From Pseudomonas putida (lineage in GTDB: Bacteria > Pseudomonadota > Gammaproteobacteria > Pseudomonadales > Pseudomonadaceae), in NCBI RefSeq assembly GCF_004357765.1, contig NZ_SMTE01000003.1, positions 332,218-396,217 of the forward strand: a stretch of 64,000 bases of DNA, read 5' to 3'. Within the stretch, counting starts at the first letter, position 1. Each line of letters begins with the position of its first letter. The notes beneath the pieces were generated by a model. That model was not told where the DNA came from. It ran no database searches and saw only the letters and a list, made by a program, of their open reading frames with translations. The position numbers and the translations under genes were made by a program. Shown here piece after piece: positions 7,872-17,958 of this stretch.

Positions 7872-10034
7872 ATGACGTCGCGCGATACGCGCATTCTTGG
7901 TTGGCGGCTGGTGGTACTGCCGCTGCTGTTGCTGGCCCTGGCCGTCTGGCAAGGTCAGCGTGCCGATGAACACCGCACCTTGTTGCTGGAGGATCGCGGC
8001 CAGTTGCATGGGTTCATAGCCGAGGTCGAGCGCATGCAGCGCGACCGCGATCACCGCGATGTGCAGTTCAATGGTCGCTCGGTGAACCCCTACCTGGCCA
8101 ATAGTCTGGCGGTGCTGAGCCTCAATGAGGTGGAGCGTGAGCTGACCTTTGCGCGCATCGGCACCGTGCTGGCCCACGGCGCACTGCCTCTGGCAGCCCT
8201 GCTGGTGCTGCTTGGCGTAAGCGCTTTGCTGACGCTGCGCTGGGCCGGCAGGGCGGCGCTGGCCTCAAGGGATCGGCTGGTGCGCTTGTTCCACCGGGTG
8301 CGGCAGCTGTTGCCGCTGGTGTTGGCCGCGCTGATGGTACTGCTGACCCTGACCGCTGTGCTGGAAATCGCTTATGAGGCGCTGTGGTTGTTCGCGCTCA
8401 AACAGACCTCGGCCGGAGTGCTCAAGCTGCAACTGCTGGTAGGGTTCCTGATCCTGGCCATGCTCTGGCCGCTGTACCGGTTGCCTGGCCATCTGAAAAG
8501 CATGCTGCAACTGTTCAACCCCGAACCCCATGACATCTTCGGCACGCCGCTGACCGAGCAACAGGCGCCTGCCCTGTGGGCCAGGGTGCGGTCGTTGGCG
8601 CAGCGGCTCGATGCGCTGGAGCCGGACAACATCGTGGTCGGCTGCCTCGAAGGTTTTTACGTGACCTCCGCGGAGGTCTTGCTGCAGCCTGACGAACGTC
8701 GCCTGCACGGGCGTACGCTGTACCTGCCGCTGCCGTTGCTGGCGGTACTCAGCCGCAGCGAAAGCGATGCGGTGATCGCCCATGAACTGGCGCATTTCTC
8801 AGGCGAGGACACCGCCTACAGCATGCGTTTCGCTCCCATCTACCAAGGGGTATGGCGCAGCATCGGGGTGCTCGGCGAGCATATGGAGGCAGGCTTTCTA
8901 CGGGGCTTGCTGACCCTGCCGGCCTTCGCCCTGGCGGTATATTCGATGCAGCGGTTCGACCATGCCGTGAGCCACTGGAGCCGCGAACGCGAACTGCTGG
9001 CCGATGCCGCGGGCGCACGGATTGGCGGGCCGCAGGCAGTGGTGGATTCGCTGGTGCGCATCGGCGCGCTGGAGCCGCTGATCGATCAGCACCACGCGCA
9101 CTTGTGCAGCCAGCCGGAACAGTGGCCGCAGGACCTGTTGGGTGCTGTGCTGGCCCATCTGGCGCAGCAACCGGTCGTGTTGCCAGACAACGAACTGGCG
9201 GAGCAACTGCCCCACCCGACCGATACCCATCCGCCGACCCTGCAGCGCATCCAGGCGCTTGGCATGTCGGTCGAGGATGCGCGCCATGGTCAGGCGTTGC
9301 GCCCGGTGTCGGTGGACCAGGCCCTGGCCCGCCTGGCCGAGGACGTGCCCGAGGTGTCAGTGCTGTCGCGACAACTGACGTCGGCGCTCGGCGGCTACCT
9401 GTCGCGTCAGCGCGAGGAAATGCGTCGCGAGTTGGAGGAGCGTGCCCAGGCGGTGCCGAGCGAAAGCATCGTCCATGAAGGCGCACAGCTGCGCGGACGG
9501 TTTCTGCTGGTCGTGGCGGTAGGCTGCATGATCGCGGCGCTGTGGTTGGTGCTGGGGGTGAATGTGCACGGTGCAAAGCCCGGGCTGATCACCTTCTTCC
9601 GGGTGCTGGCAGTGGGCATCGCCGCAACCGGGGTGATGCTCGGCGTGTTCGGCTGGCGCTTCGTCAAGCGTGCTGCCATTCCCGCGCTGATCCTGACCCG
9701 AGACACGGTACGCTTCGCCAATGCCCCGCAAGCGATCCCGCTGCATTGCTTCGATCAATACATGATCAAGGTTTCGCCTGGCTTGGCGGTGGTGTTGCAG
9801 CTGGCCGAGGATGCACCCTTGCCGGTGTTCCACAAGCGCAGGTTCTGGGAGCCCGATGCCACGTTCGATGCGCGGACCCGGCGGGTCACGTTGGCCCTGG
9901 GGCGTTGGAGCGTGGACGGCAAGGCGCTGAGTGGTGGCGAGCTGTCGTTGCTGGTGGGGCGCTACCTGGAGGGCGGTCACGCACGGCAGGCGCTGCAGGC
10001 GTTGGAAGGAGAGTCGGTGGGCGACGCCCGATAG
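7872..10034 (+). CDS. Membrane-bound M48-family zinc peptidase
   Basis: This 720-residue protein has N-terminal membrane spans (about 10-25, 100-120, 140-165, 180-200) followed by a gluzincin domain. The zinc motif HELAH is at residues 304-308, with the third ligand likely the Glu of ERELLADAAGARIGG. Two more membrane spans follow near residues 540-590, then a C-terminal tail of about 130 residues. It is longer than typical HtpX or Ste24-type M48 members. It lies 75 bp behind the Sco gene; whether it belongs to that operon is not clear. Membrane protein quality control is the likely role; the substrate is unknown. Confidence 0.85.
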   Translation: MTSRDTRILGWRLVVLPLLLLALAVWQGQRADEHRTLLLEDRGQLHGFIAEVERMQRDRDHRDVQFNGRSVNPYLANSLAVLSLNEVERELTFARIGTVLAHGALPLAALLVLLGVSALLTLRWAGRAALASRDRLVRLFHRVRQLLPLVLAALMVLLTLTAVLEIAYEALWLFALKQTSAGVLKLQLLVGFLILAMLWPLYRLPGHLKSMLQLFNPEPHDIFGTPLTEQQAPALWARVRSLAQRLDALEPDNIVVGCLEGFYVTSAEVLLQPDERRLHGRTLYLPLPLLAVLSRSESDAVIAHELAHFSGEDTAYSMRFAPIYQGVWRSIGVLGEHMEAGFLRGLLTLPAFALAVYSMQRFDHAVSHWSRERELLADAAGARIGGPQAVVDSLVRIGALEPLIDQHHAHLCSQPEQWPQDLLGAVLAHLAQQPVVLPDNELAEQLPHPTDTHPPTLQRIQALGMSVEDARHGQALRPVSVDQALARLAEDVPEVSVLSRQLTSALGGYLSRQREEMRRELEERAQAVPSESIVHEGAQLRGRFLLVVAVGCMIAALWLVLGVNVHGAKPGLITFFRVLAVGIAATGVMLGVFGWRFVKRAAIPALILTRDTVRFANAPQAIPLHCFDQYMIKVSPGLAVVLQLAEDAPLPVFHKRRFWEPDATFDARTRRVTLALGRWSVDGKALSGGELSLLVGRYLEGGHARQALQALEGESVGDAR

Positions 10035-10044
10035 GAGGAGTGGA

Positions 10045-10070
10045 TTCATCGCCGGCTTGCCGGCGATGAA
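10045..10070. repeat. Perfect palindrome, REP-like, between convergent genes
   Basis: Two 12-base arms (TTCATCGCCGGC and its complement) flank a TT. The core GCCGGCTTGCCGGC is the kind found in Pseudomonas REP elements. It sits between the stop of the M48 peptidase gene and the stop of the convergent metQ, so the transcript hairpin could end transcription in both directions, though there is no U-run. Confidence 0.7.
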
Positions 10071-10089
10071 GTCAGCGATAGCTAGCGGC

Positions 10090-10860
10090 TCAGAAGCTCG
10101 GTACCACTGCGCCTTTGTACTTATCCTGGATGAATTGCTTCAACTCGGGCGAGTGCAGCGCTGCCTTGAGCTTGTTCATGGCATCGGAGTTGATGTTGTC
10201 CGGACGCGCCACCAGGATGTTGACGTATGGCGAGTCGCTACCCTCGATGACCAGGGCGTCTTTCTCTGGATTCAGCTTGGCTTCCAGCGCGTAGTTGGTG
10301 TTGATCAGCGCCAGGTCGACCTGGGTCAATACACGCGGGATGGTCGCGGCTTCCAGCTCGCGGAACTTGAGCTTCTTGTCGTTGCCGGTGATGTCTTTCA
10401 CGGTGGACAGGATGTTCTTGTTGTCCTTGAGAGTGATCAGACCTGCCTTGTCCAGGAGCAACAAGGCACGGCCGCCGTTGGTCGCGTCGTTGGGGATGAC
10501 CACGGTGGCACCGTCCGGCAACTCGTCGAGCTTCTTGTGCTGGCTGGAGTAGGCACCCAGCGGCTCCAGGTGCACGCCGACCACGCTCACCAGGTCGGTG
10601 CCCTTGGCCTTGTTGAATTCATCCAGGTATGGCTGGTGCTGGAAGAAGTTGGCATCCAGGCGCTTCTCGGCCACCTGTACGTTGGGTTGGATGTAGTCGG
10701 TGAATTCCTTGACCTTCAGCTCCACGCCTTGTTTTTCAAGCTGCGGTTTGACGAAGTTGAGGATCTCGGCGTGGGGTACCGGTGTGGCGGCGACGGTCAG
10801 GGTTTCGGCGTGGGCCGAGAAGGCCGCGACAGCGGCGACGACAGCAAGCAGCTTCTTCAT
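10090..10860 (-). CDS. metQ: Methionine ABC transporter substrate-binding protein (NlpA family)
   Basis: This periplasmic receptor of 256 residues belongs to the NlpA/MetQ family that feeds methionine to MetNI. Family blocks include ATPVPHAEIL, the FFQHQPYLDEF segment, and NTNYALEA. The signal peptide (MKKLLAVVAAVAAFSAHA) ends in an AHA|E signal peptidase I site and has no lipobox Cys, so this MetQ should be freely periplasmic rather than a lipoprotein like the E. coli one. It is the last gene of the reverse metN-metI-metQ operon, 64 bp after metI. Confidence 0.93.
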   Translation of the reverse strand: MKKLLAVVAAVAAFSAHAETLTVAATPVPHAEILNFVKPQLEKQGVELKVKEFTDYIQPNVQVAEKRLDANFFQHQPYLDEFNKAKGTDLVSVVGVHLEPLGAYSSQHKKLDELPDGATVVIPNDATNGGRALLLLDKAGLITLKDNKNILSTVKDITGNDKKLKFRELEAATIPRVLTQVDLALINTNYALEAKLNPEKDALVIEGSDSPYVNILVARPDNINSDAMNKLKAALHSPELKQFIQDKYKGAVVPSF

Positions 10861-10876
10861 TGATCACTCCTTGTGA

Positions 10877-10891
10877 GGGCCGCGACGGCCC
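10877..10891 (-). other. GC-rich hairpin between metI and metQ
   Basis: A perfect 6-base-pair stem (GGGCCG with CGGCCC) around a 3-base loop lies just upstream of the metQ ribosome site, followed by more GC-rich repeats. Intercistronic hairpins of this kind often protect the downstream message of the binding protein. No U-run follows, so it is not a typical terminator. Confidence 0.4.
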
Positions 10892-10924
10892 CCGAGCGGG
10901 CCGGCCGGGCCGACCCCATTGGGG

Positions 10925-11599
10925 TTATTTACGGGAAAAATGCACGACCAGTTTGTCGCCCACGCTTTGCAGGACTTGAACCAGGATCAGCAACAACACC
11001 ACGGTGACGATCATCACGTCGGTCTGGAAGCGCTGGTAGCCAAAGCGGATCGCCAGGTCGCCGAGGCCACCGGCACCGACCACGCCGGCCATGGCAGTGT
11101 AAGACACCAGGGTGATGGCGGTGACGGTGATGGCCGCGAAGATGCCTGGGCGAGCTTCCGGCAGCAGTGCGTTGGTGATGATCTGGCGAGTGGTGGCGCC
11201 CATCGACTGGGTCGCTTCGATGATGCCGCGGTCCACTTCCCGCAGGGCGGTCTCGACCAGGCGAGCGAAGAACGGCGTGGCCCCCACCACCAAGGGTGGA
11301 ATGGCGCCGGCGACGCCCAGGGAGGTGCCGGTGATCAGTACGGTGACCGGGATCATCACGATCAGCAGGATGATGAACGGCAGCGAACGCAGGATGTTGA
11401 CCACCAGCGACAGCAACGCATACACGCCCTTCTGCTCGAACATCTGCCGAGGGCCGCAGAGGAACAGCAGCACGCCCAGCGGCAGGCCCAGCAGCACGGT
11501 GAAGAACAGCGAGCCGAACAGCATGATCAGGGTATCGACGGTGGCCAGCCAGATTTCGGCCCAGTCAACGTTGGCGAAGAAATTCAGGGCGTCCATCAA
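10925..11599 (-). CDS. metI: Methionine ABC transporter permease
   Basis: This inner-membrane permease of 224 residues has five hydrophobic spans and the BPD_transp_1 coupling loop [25 protein letters not shown], which contacts the MetN ATPase. The order and 4-bp overlap with metN (11596-11599) show one operon, metN-metI-metQ, read on the reverse strand. Confidence 0.94.
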   Translation of the reverse strand: MMDALNFFANVDWAEIWLATVDTLIMLFGSLFFTVLLGLPLGVLLFLCGPRQMFEQKGVYALLSLVVNILRSLPFIILLIVMIPVTVLITGTSLGVAGAIPPLVVGATPFFARLVETALREVDRGIIEATQSMGATTRQIITNALLPEARPGIFAAITVTAITLVSYTAMAGVVGAGGLGDLAIRFGYQRFQTDVMIVTVVLLLILVQVLQSVGDKLVVHFSRK

Positions 11600-12603
11600 C
11601 GCAGTACCTCCATATGTACGTCAGCTGCCGTGAAGCGGGCGAAGGCCGCCTCCATGTCGCCGCCGGTGACGGCCAGGGTCAGCTGCCCATAGGGCACGTC
11701 CTTGATGCGATCGATGCGCCCGGCAAGGATGCTGTAGTCCACGCCGGTCTCACGGGCGACGGTGCCCAGCAGTGGCGCGTAGGTCGCATCACCCTGGAAG
11801 GTCAGGCGCACGATGCGGCCCGGTACATGGGCGAAGTCATCACGCTGTTCGCCCTCGTCGACCTGCTCGTCTTCCTGCACGAAGCGTTTGGTGGTCGGGT
11901 GCTGGGGGTGCAGGAACACCTCGGCCACCGAGCCCTGCTCGACGATCTGGCCGGCATCCATCACCGCCACGCGGTCGCAGACCCGACGAATCACGTCCAT
12001 TTCATGGGTGATCAGCACGATGGTCAGCTTCAGCTCACGATTGATCTCGGCCAGCAGTTGCAGCACCGAAGCGGTGGTCTGCGGGTCGAGGGCACTGGTG
12101 GCCTCGTCGCACAGCAGGATCTTCGGGTTGGTGGACAGGGCGCGGGCAATGCCGACGCGCTGTTTCTGGCCGCCGGACAGCTGCGCCGGGTACTTCCTGG
12201 CGTGGTCGGACAGACCGACACGGGCCAGCAACTCGGTGACGCGCTTGTCGATGTCGCTGCGCGACAGCTCGCCGGCCAGAGTCAACGGCAATGCCACGTT
12301 GTCGGCAACGGTCTTGGAAGCCAGCAGGTTGAAGTGCTGGAAGATCATCCCGACCTGCTGGCGCAGGCTGCGCAGTTGGGCGGCGTTGAACGCCGTGACG
12401 TCCTCGCCGTCGATGATGATCTTGCCACCGGAGGGCTCCTCCAGGCGGTTGATCAGGCGCAGCATGGTGCTCTTGCCGGCGCCGGAATGGCCGATCAGGC
12501 CGAACACCTGGCCATCTTCGATGGTCAGGCTGGTCGGATGGAGAGCGGGGATTTCCCTACCGGCGACGCGGTAGGTCTTATGTACTTGTTGGAACTCGAT
12601 CAC
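11596..12603 (-). CDS. metN: Methionine ABC transporter ATP-binding protein
   Basis: The 335-residue ATPase has Walker [11 protein letters not shown]-loop, signature LSGGQKQ, Walker [14 protein letters not shown] and switch His in ITHEMD. The C-terminal 90 residues form the NIL (ACT-like) domain that binds methionine and mediates trans-inhibition in MetNI. It is the first gene of the reverse operon; its start is 225 bp from katE, which is transcribed away from it. I recognise no methionine riboswitch in that intergenic region. Confidence 0.95.
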   Translation of the reverse strand: MIEFQQVHKTYRVAGREIPALHPTSLTIEDGQVFGLIGHSGAGKSTMLRLINRLEEPSGGKIIIDGEDVTAFNAAQLRSLRQQVGMIFQHFNLLASKTVADNVALPLTLAGELSRSDIDKRVTELLARVGLSDHARKYPAQLSGGQKQRVGIARALSTNPKILLCDEATSALDPQTTASVLQLLAEINRELKLTIVLITHEMDVIRRVCDRVAVMDAGQIVEQGSVAEVFLHPQHPTTKRFVQEDEQVDEGEQRDDFAHVPGRIVRLTFQGDATYAPLLGTVARETGVDYSILAGRIDRIKDVPYGQLTLAVTGGDMEAAFARFTAADVHMEVLR

Positions 12604-12828
12604 GTAGCGAACCTTGTGGGGCGCATGGAATTTGGGTCAGCGGTTAGCTGTCGGTCGCGCATTTTAGCGTTTTCCCTTAGCTGTTCTTAGCATTTATTTC
12701 GTGATGCACCAATTCTGCGGGCATAACGCGACAACTGGTAAACCCGATTGAACGCTCGGCGAAGCCCTTCAGTCACTACAAGACAAGCCCGAATGGGCAC
12801 GCCTGAAGACTGAAGAGGAGAGCCGATC
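12604..12828. other. Divergent intergenic region between metN and katE
   Basis: These 225 bp must hold the promoters of the met operon (leftward) and katE (rightward). An A/T-rich stretch lies at about 12661-12710. The katE ribosome site is GAGGAG at about 12815. I could not assign a promoter or operator motif with confidence. Confidence 0.4.
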
Positions 12829-14973
12829 ATGCCCAGCAAGAAAACGGACGCGCCCAGGACCAGCGAAGCCGCCGGCACCCAGACCCCGGACCGGGCCAAC
12901 ACCAACGCCAAACTGCAGAGCCTGGAGGACGTGCGCAGCGATCCCACCGGCCAGGCCCTGCGCACCAACCAGGGCGTGCGCATCGCCGACAACCAGAACA
13001 CGCTCAAGGCTGGCGCTCGAGGTCCATCGTTGCTCGAAGACTTCATCATGCGCGAGAAGATCACCCACTTCGACCATGAGCGTATTCCTGAGCGCATCGT
13101 CCACGCCCGTGGCACCGGGGCCCATGGCTATTTCCAGAGCTACGGCTGCCACGCCGAATTGAGCAAGGCGGGCTTCCTTCAGGACCCTGAGAAAATCACC
13201 CCGGTATTCGTGCGTTTCTCCACTGTGCAGGGACCGCGGGGATCGGGAGACACGGTACGCGATGTGCGCGGATTCGCCGTCAAGTTCTACACCGATGAAG
13301 GCAATTTCGACCTGGTTGGCAACAATATGCCGGTGTTCTTCATCCAGGATGCGATCAAGTTCCCCGACTTCGTCCATGCGGTGAAGCCTGAACCGCATAA
13401 CGAGATGCCGACCGGCGGCTCGGCCCACGATACTTTCTGGGATTTCGTCTCGCTGGTGCCGGAGTCGGCGCACATGGTCATGTGGGCCATGTCCGACCGA
13501 GCGATCCCCCGCAGCCTGCGGATGATGGAAGGCTTCGGCATCCACACCTTCCGCCTGATCAACGCTGAAGGCGTGGCCAACTTCGTCAAGTTCCACTGGA
13601 AGCCGCGTCAGGGCGTGCACTCTCTTCTATGGGACGAGGCACAGAAGTTGGCGGGCAAGGACACCGATTTCCAGCGTCGTGACCTTTGGGAAGCCATCGA
13701 GACCGGCGACTACCCGGAGTGGGAGCTGGGCGTGCAGATCGTCCCGGAGGCGGACGAACACAAGTTCGACTTCGACCTGCTCGATCCGACCAAGATCATT
13801 CCCGAGGAGCTGGTACCGGTGACGCCACTGGGCAAGATGGTGCTCAACCGCAACCCGGACAACTTCTTCGCCGAAACCGAGCAGGTGGCCTTCTGCCCTG
13901 GGCATATCGTGCCGGGCATCGATTTCACCAACGACCCGCTATTGCAGGGACGGTTGTTCTCCTACACCGACACCCAGATCAGTCGTCTCGGTGGCCCGAA
14001 CTTCCACCAGATCCCGATCAATCGCCCCGTAGCGCCCAATCACAACAACCAGCGCGATGCGATGCATCAGCACGTCGTGCATAAGGGGCGCGCCTCTTAT
14101 GAGCCGAACTCCATTGACGGCGGCTGGCCCAAGGAGACCCCGGCAGGTCCCCAGGATGGTGGTTTCGAGAGCTATCAGGAGCGTATCGACGCGCACAAGA
14201 TCCGTGAGCGCAGCGAGTCGTTCGCTGATCACTTCTCCCAGGCCCGGCTGTTCTTCGAGAGCATGAGCGAGACTGAGCAGCAGCATATCGTCAAGGCGTA
14301 CAGCTTCGAGCTGGGCAAGGTCGAACGCGAGCACATCCGTGCCCGTGAGGTGAATGAAATTCTCGCCAACATCGATCTCCAGCTGGCGGAAGCCGTGGCG
14401 GCCAACCTTGGCCTGCCGGCGCCCAAGGCCGGCACCGTCAAGGTCAAGGGTAGCCAGTTGAAGCAATCGCCAGCGCTCAGCCAGATGAATCACCTGGGCG
14501 ATGTCGGCATCAAGGGTCGCAAGATTGCCGTGCTGGTGGCCGATGGCGTGGATGGCGGTAGCGTCGACCACTGGCGCAAGGCGCTCGAGGCGCACAGCGC
14601 GCGGATCTTGGTGTTGGGACCGACCTCGGCGCCGGTGAAAACGGCCGACGGGCAGATGCTGGCGGTGGATGCCTCGATGGAAGGGATGCCTTCGGTCATG
14701 TTCGATGGGGTGGTGGTGCCGGGCGGCAAGAAGGCACTGGATGCACTGGCGGCCAGCGGGTTGGCCAAGCATTTCCTGCTGGAAGCCTACAAGCACCTCA
14801 AGGCGATCGCTTCTGCTGCCGAAGGCAAGTCGTTGATCGACGGGCTGGGCCTCAAGATGGACAAGGGCTTGTTGGCAGGCGATGACCAGAAGGCGGTGGA
14901 TGCCTTTGTCAAGGCGGTCGAGGGGCATCGGGTTTGGGAGCGTGAGGCTGCGGCCGAGGCTATTCCTGCCTGA
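12829..14973 (+). CDS. katE: Catalase HPII, large-subunit type
   Basis: KatE breaks hydrogen peroxide down to water and oxygen. At 714 residues it is a large-subunit clade II catalase with an extra C-terminal DJ-1/PfpI-like domain (from about residue 560, [16 protein letters not shown] onward). The catalytic His lies in [14 protein letters not shown], the distal Asn in [13 protein letters not shown], and the proximal heme Tyr in [15 protein letters not shown]. The first 60 residues are a hydrophilic extension seen in HPII enzymes. In enteric bacteria katE depends on RpoS; I could not confirm such a promoter here. It stands alone, away from the flanking operons. Confidence 0.96.
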   Translation: MPSKKTDAPRTSEAAGTQTPDRANTNAKLQSLEDVRSDPTGQALRTNQGVRIADNQNTLKAGARGPSLLEDFIMREKITHFDHERIPERIVHARGTGAHGYFQSYGCHAELSKAGFLQDPEKITPVFVRFSTVQGPRGSGDTVRDVRGFAVKFYTDEGNFDLVGNNMPVFFIQDAIKFPDFVHAVKPEPHNEMPTGGSAHDTFWDFVSLVPESAHMVMWAMSDRAIPRSLRMMEGFGIHTFRLINAEGVANFVKFHWKPRQGVHSLLWDEAQKLAGKDTDFQRRDLWEAIETGDYPEWELGVQIVPEADEHKFDFDLLDPTKIIPEELVPVTPLGKMVLNRNPDNFFAETEQVAFCPGHIVPGIDFTNDPLLQGRLFSYTDTQISRLGGPNFHQIPINRPVAPNHNNQRDAMHQHVVHKGRASYEPNSIDGGWPKETPAGPQDGGFESYQERIDAHKIRERSESFADHFSQARLFFESMSETEQQHIVKAYSFELGKVEREHIRAREVNEILANIDLQLAEAVAANLGLPAPKAGTVKVKGSQLKQSPALSQMNHLGDVGIKGRKIAVLVADGVDGGSVDHWRKALEAHSARILVLGPTSAPVKTADGQMLAVDASMEGMPSVMFDGVVVPGGKKALDALAASGLAKHFLLEAYKHLKAIASAAEGKSLIDGLGLKMDKGLLAGDDQKAVDAFVKAVEGHRVWEREAAAEAIPA

Positions 14974-14987
14974 TCGGTGTGGAACCT

Positions 14988-15021
14988 TTCGCGGCGGTTC
15001 GGCGCCCCGAGCCGCCGCGAA
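14988..15021. terminator. Long inverted repeat after katE
   Basis: The arms TTCGCGGCGG and CCGCCGCGAA continue inward with partial pairing around the centre. The repeat lies between the katE stop and the convergent stop of the lipoprotein gene at 15026, so a bidirectional transcription stop is likely. No U-run is present. Confidence 0.6.
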
Positions 15022-15025
15022 GCGT

Positions 15026-15733
15026 TCACTGCTGGTGCGGTATTAGCACCACCTGCGCCGGCAGCGAACGTTGGATCTCGTGCTTCTGTTTCAACGCGAA
15101 TCCGCTGTCGATCTTGTGCACGCGCTTTTCCAGAAGGGTCTTCAGCCAAGGCGCGTCAGCTGTGCGTGGCACCTGAAACACCACATCACACTGGTAATTC
15201 ACCACATCCTTGGCGATTTCGTCGAGTTGACGACGCATCGCTGCAATGTCCGTGGTCTTCAACGCAATGACCGTGCTTGGTGCGGTCGGATCGATCACCC
15301 GTGCCGCAGGCTTGGCTTCGGCCGCTTTCAATGCAGCCTCGGCTTTTTCCAGTTCAGCCTTGCGTGCCATGGCCACGGCATCGCCGCCGGTCACTGCCGG
15401 AGCCTGTGGCATCAGGGCGCGGGCGCGGGCCAGGGCCGTCGCTGCGGCATTCACGTCACCTTTCTGCAGCACGATCTGGCTGCGTTGCAGGTAGGCTTCG
15501 GCCAACTGCCGCTGGTATTGCTCCAGGCGCGCATCGTCGGGCGACTGCGCCTGCAGCGCGGCGAGTTGGTCTTCGGCGGTGGCCAGCTCGTTGCTGGTGA
15601 TACTTTGCTGCAGCTGCTGCCAGGCATCGGCTTGGGCAGGTGCGGAGGCCTGGTCGACCGGCGCGCTGGAACAAGCGGCCAGGAACAGGGAAAACACGGC
15701 AACAAGCAGATAACGGGTTGCGAACGGCTTCAT
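15026..15733 (-). CDS. Lipoprotein of unknown function next to the znu locus
   Basis: This 235-residue protein has a lipoprotein signal with lipobox LAAC (Cys21), followed by Ser-Ser, which favours outer-membrane sorting. The rest is Ala/Gln/Leu-rich and mostly helical, with a run resembling tetratricopeptide or coiled-coil segments (residues 35-150), and a final basic part. P. aeruginosa has a similar gene between the zinc and methionine transporter genes, from memory of that map. No catalytic motif is visible and the function is unknown. Confidence 0.75.
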   Translation of the reverse strand: MKPFATRYLLVAVFSLFLAACSSAPVDQASAPAQADAWQQLQQSITSNELATAEDQLAALQAQSPDDARLEQYQRQLAEAYLQRSQIVLQKGDVNAAATALARARALMPQAPAVTGGDAVAMARKAELEKAEAALKAAEAKPAARVIDPTAPSTVIALKTTDIAAMRRQLDEIAKDVVNYQCDVVFQVPRTADAPWLKTLLEKRVHKIDSGFALKQKHEIQRSLPAQVVLIPHQQ

Positions 15734-15861
15734 TCCTGCGACTCTCTATTTGCGCAAAAAGCGAGCAAGTCTACACCCAGGTGCGCACGCTCGAAAACAA
15801 GTCTTACAGACCCTTTACCCGCGAAATGGTTGCAGGATGCGCCGTGCGTACCCTGACCGGC

Positions 15862-16644
15862 TCATCGTTTAGGCAGGGCCAGGCTCAGCAAGAATAGCAC
15901 TGCGGCGCAGACCACGATCGACGGCCCGGCCGGGGTGTCCTTGAACCAGGACAGGGCCAGGCCGCCACACACCGCGACTACGCCGAGCAGGCTCGCGCCC
16001 AGAGCCATCTGCTCGGGCGAGCGGGCATGGCGCTGCGCGGTGGCCGCCGGAATGATCAGCAACGAGGTGATCAGCAACACCCCGACGATCTTCATCGCCA
16101 CCGCAATGACCACTGCGATCAGCAGCATCAGCCCCAAGCGCAGGCCGGCTACTGGAAGGCCTTCGACCATGGCCAGCTCTTCGTGCACAGTGACCGCCAG
16201 CAAAGGCCGCCAGAGCACGGCGAGCAGTACCAGCACCAACGCGCTGCCGCCGAGGATCCAGGCCAGGTCGGTGGTGCCGATGGCCAGCAGGTCGCCGAAC
16301 AGGTAAGCCATCAGGTCGATGCGTACGTCGTGCATGAAGCTCAGAGCCACCAGGCCCAGCGACAGGGTGCTAGGCGCGAGGATGCCAAGCAGGGTATCGG
16401 AGGCCAGTGGCTGACGTTGCTGCAAGGTCACCAGCAGGATCGCCAGCAGCAGACAGCCGACGGTCACCGCCAGCGCCGGGCTGACGTCCAGGGCGAAGCC
16501 CATGGCCACACCCAGCAGTGCGGCATGGGACAGGGTATCGCCGAAATAAGCCATGCGCCGCCATACCACGAATGAACCCAGCGGCCCCGCAACCAGCGCC
16601 AGGGACAGACCCGCGAGCAGGGCATACAGAAGAAAATCAGCCAT
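15862..16644 (-). CDS. znuB: Zinc ABC transporter permease
   Basis: This 260-residue membrane permease belongs to the ABC-3 family that imports zinc or manganese. Hydrophobic spans cover most of the length, and the conserved segment [17 protein letters not shown] near the N-terminus is a family marker. The start at 16644 ([12 protein letters not shown]) overlaps the end of znuC by 8 bp, which shows a reverse zur-znuC-znuB operon. The frame is open 35 codons further upstream, but that stretch is His/Thr-rich read-through of znuC. Confidence 0.95.
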   Translation of the reverse strand: MADFLLYALLAGLSLALVAGPLGSFVVWRRMAYFGDTLSHAALLGVAMGFALDVSPALAVTVGCLLLAILLVTLQQRQPLASDTLLGILAPSTLSLGLVALSFMHDVRIDLMAYLFGDLLAIGTTDLAWILGGSALVLVLLAVLWRPLLAVTVHEELAMVEGLPVAGLRLGLMLLIAVVIAVAMKIVGVLLITSLLIIPAATAQRHARSPEQMALGASLLGVVAVCGGLALSWFKDTPAGPSIVVCAAVLFLLSLALPKR

Positions 16645-17410
16645 GCTTGCAGTGCTCTCCGTGAACATGGGCGCCGGGGGCGACCACCGAGCCATGCAGG
16701 TCGTGGCTGTGGTCGTGATGGTGGTGGTAGATGGCCAGGCTCGGGGCATTCTGGCCGAACAGCTCGACGAACGCAGGGTCGCCGCTGACTTGCTCCGGAT
16801 GCCCGGAACAGCACACGTGGCGGTTCAGACAGACCACCTGGTCGGTGGTGCTCATCACCAGGTGCAAGTCGTGGGAGACCATCAACACGCCGCAGCCATG
16901 GCGGTCGCGCAGGCGGGTGATGAGGTTGTACAACTCGGTCTGGCCGACCACGTCCACCCCCTGCACCGGCTCGTCCAGCACCAGCAGTTGCGGTTCGCGC
17001 AACAGGGCACGGGCCAGCAGTACACGCTGCATTTCGCCGCCGGAGATGGTCTGGATCGGGCTGTCGATGACCTGCTCGGCGCCCACTTCCTGGAGGGCCG
17101 AAAGCGCAGCGGCGCGGTCCACGCCGGGCACCAGGCGCAGGAAGCGCAATACCGACAGCGGCAAGGTCGCATCCACCTGGATTTTCTGCGGCATGTAACC
17201 GATGCGCAGCTTCGGCTTGCGCCATACCTTGCCTCGGTGCGGTTTGAGCAGCCCGAGTACTGCGCGCACCAGGGTGGTCTTGCCGGCGCCGTTGGGGCCG
17301 ATCAGCGTGACGATTTGCCCGGGCGCCACCGACAGGTCGATGCTGTCCAGCACGGCCTCGCCGCCAAAGGTGACGCCGACCTGCTCCAGGCGGATCAAGG
17401 CGTCGCTCAT
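16637..17410 (-). CDS. znuC: Zinc ABC transporter ATP-binding protein
   Basis: The 257-residue ATPase carries Walker [10 protein letters not shown], signature [15 protein letters not shown], Walker [13 protein letters not shown] and switch His in [10 protein letters not shown] His-rich C-terminal tail (HHHHDHSHD) is present, as in other ZnuC proteins, and may sense or hold zinc. The start at 17410 overlaps the end of zur by 4 bp (17407-17410), so zur, znuC and znuB should be cotranscribed. Confidence 0.95.
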   Translation of the reverse strand: MSDALIRLEQVGVTFGGEAVLDSIDLSVAPGQIVTLIGPNGAGKTTLVRAVLGLLKPHRGKVWRKPKLRIGYMPQKIQVDATLPLSVLRFLRLVPGVDRAAALSALQEVGAEQVIDSPIQTISGGEMQRVLLARALLREPQLLVLDEPVQGVDVVGQTELYNLITRLRDRHGCGVLMVSHDLHLVMSTTDQVVCLNRHVCCSGHPEQVSGDPAFVELFGQNAPSLAIYHHHHDHSHDLHGSVVAPGAHVHGEHCKHG

Positions 17411-17892
17411 GCTGCGCTCCGGCAGTTGCTGCACAGGCCGACCACTTCGACCGTCTGGGTCTCGACGGTGAAGTTCACGCCTTGGGCGCTGGCGACGATG
17501 GCGTCGCTGATGCTCTGCTGTTCCAGCTCGATGGCCACGTGGCATTGCCGGCAGATCAGGAACTGGCCCTGGTGCACGTGTTCGGGGTGGCTACAGCCGA
17601 TGAAGGCGTTGAGCGAGGCGATGCGGTGAACCAGGCCGTTTTCCAGGAGAAAGTCCAGCGCACGGTATACGGTGGGCGGCGCGGCGCGGCGGCCATCCTG
17701 TTCGCTGAGTACGGCAAGGATGTCGTAAGCCCCCAGCGGCTTGTGACTCTGCCAAACCAGTTCCAGTACGCGCCGGCGCAGGGCAGTCAGGCGCAGGCCT
17801 TGGCGAGTGCACAGGGCATCGGCCTCGGACAATGCGCTGTGCACGCAGTGGGAGTGATCGTGGGGGCGGTTGGCCAGCGGCGTGATGGACAT
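17407..17892 (-). CDS. zur: Zinc uptake regulator Zur (Fur family)
   Basis: Zur represses zinc uptake genes when zinc is bound. The 161-residue protein has the Fur-type winged helix ([25 protein letters not shown] and the recognition part [21 protein letters not shown]) and the C-terminal dimer domain. Structural zinc Cys pairs are CRQC and CSNC near the C-terminus. The N-terminus is His-rich. It heads the zur-znuC-znuB operon and is divergent from znuA, so it probably regulates both sides, including itself, through a shared operator. Confidence 0.95.
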   Translation of the reverse strand: MSITPLANRPHDHSHCVHSALSEADALCTRQGLRLTALRRRVLELVWQSHKPLGAYDILAVLSEQDGRRAAPPTVYRALDFLLENGLVHRIASLNAFIGCSHPEHVHQGQFLICRQCHVAIELEQQSISDAIVASAQGVNFTVETQTVEVVGLCSNCRSAA

Positions 17893-17918
17893 GGGCAGCG
17901 ACGGTTCTGGATGGAGAC

Positions 17919-17931
17919 GTTATTATGTTAC
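17919..17931. promoter_or_regulatory. Candidate Zur operator between zur and znuA
   Basis: The 13 bases GTTATTATGTTAC match 10 of 13 positions of the palindromic core GTTATAATATAAC of gamma-proteobacterial Zur boxes. The site lies in the 66-bp divergent region between zur (start 17892) and znuA (start 17959), where one operator could control both promoters. If znuA began at the in-frame ATG 17911, the site would fall inside the coding region, which argues for the later start. Confidence 0.55.
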
Positions 17932-17958
17932 CTGTTTCTGACGAGTCGAGTATTAAAC

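Noticed and set aside
10919-12690. Long forward frames opposite metI and metN
   Set aside because: They mirror the metI and metN genes and have shadow composition.
12604-12720. Methionine-responsive riboswitch upstream of metN
   Set aside because: I could not find a SAM-type aptamer fold or a terminator in the leader.
12760-12828. RpoS-type promoter before katE
   Set aside because: Some C/T-rich -10-like bases exist (CACTAC), but no clear element could be assigned.
16553-17629. 358-codon forward frame opposite znuC and zur
   Set aside because: No ribosome site or family motif; it covers three well-supported reverse genes.
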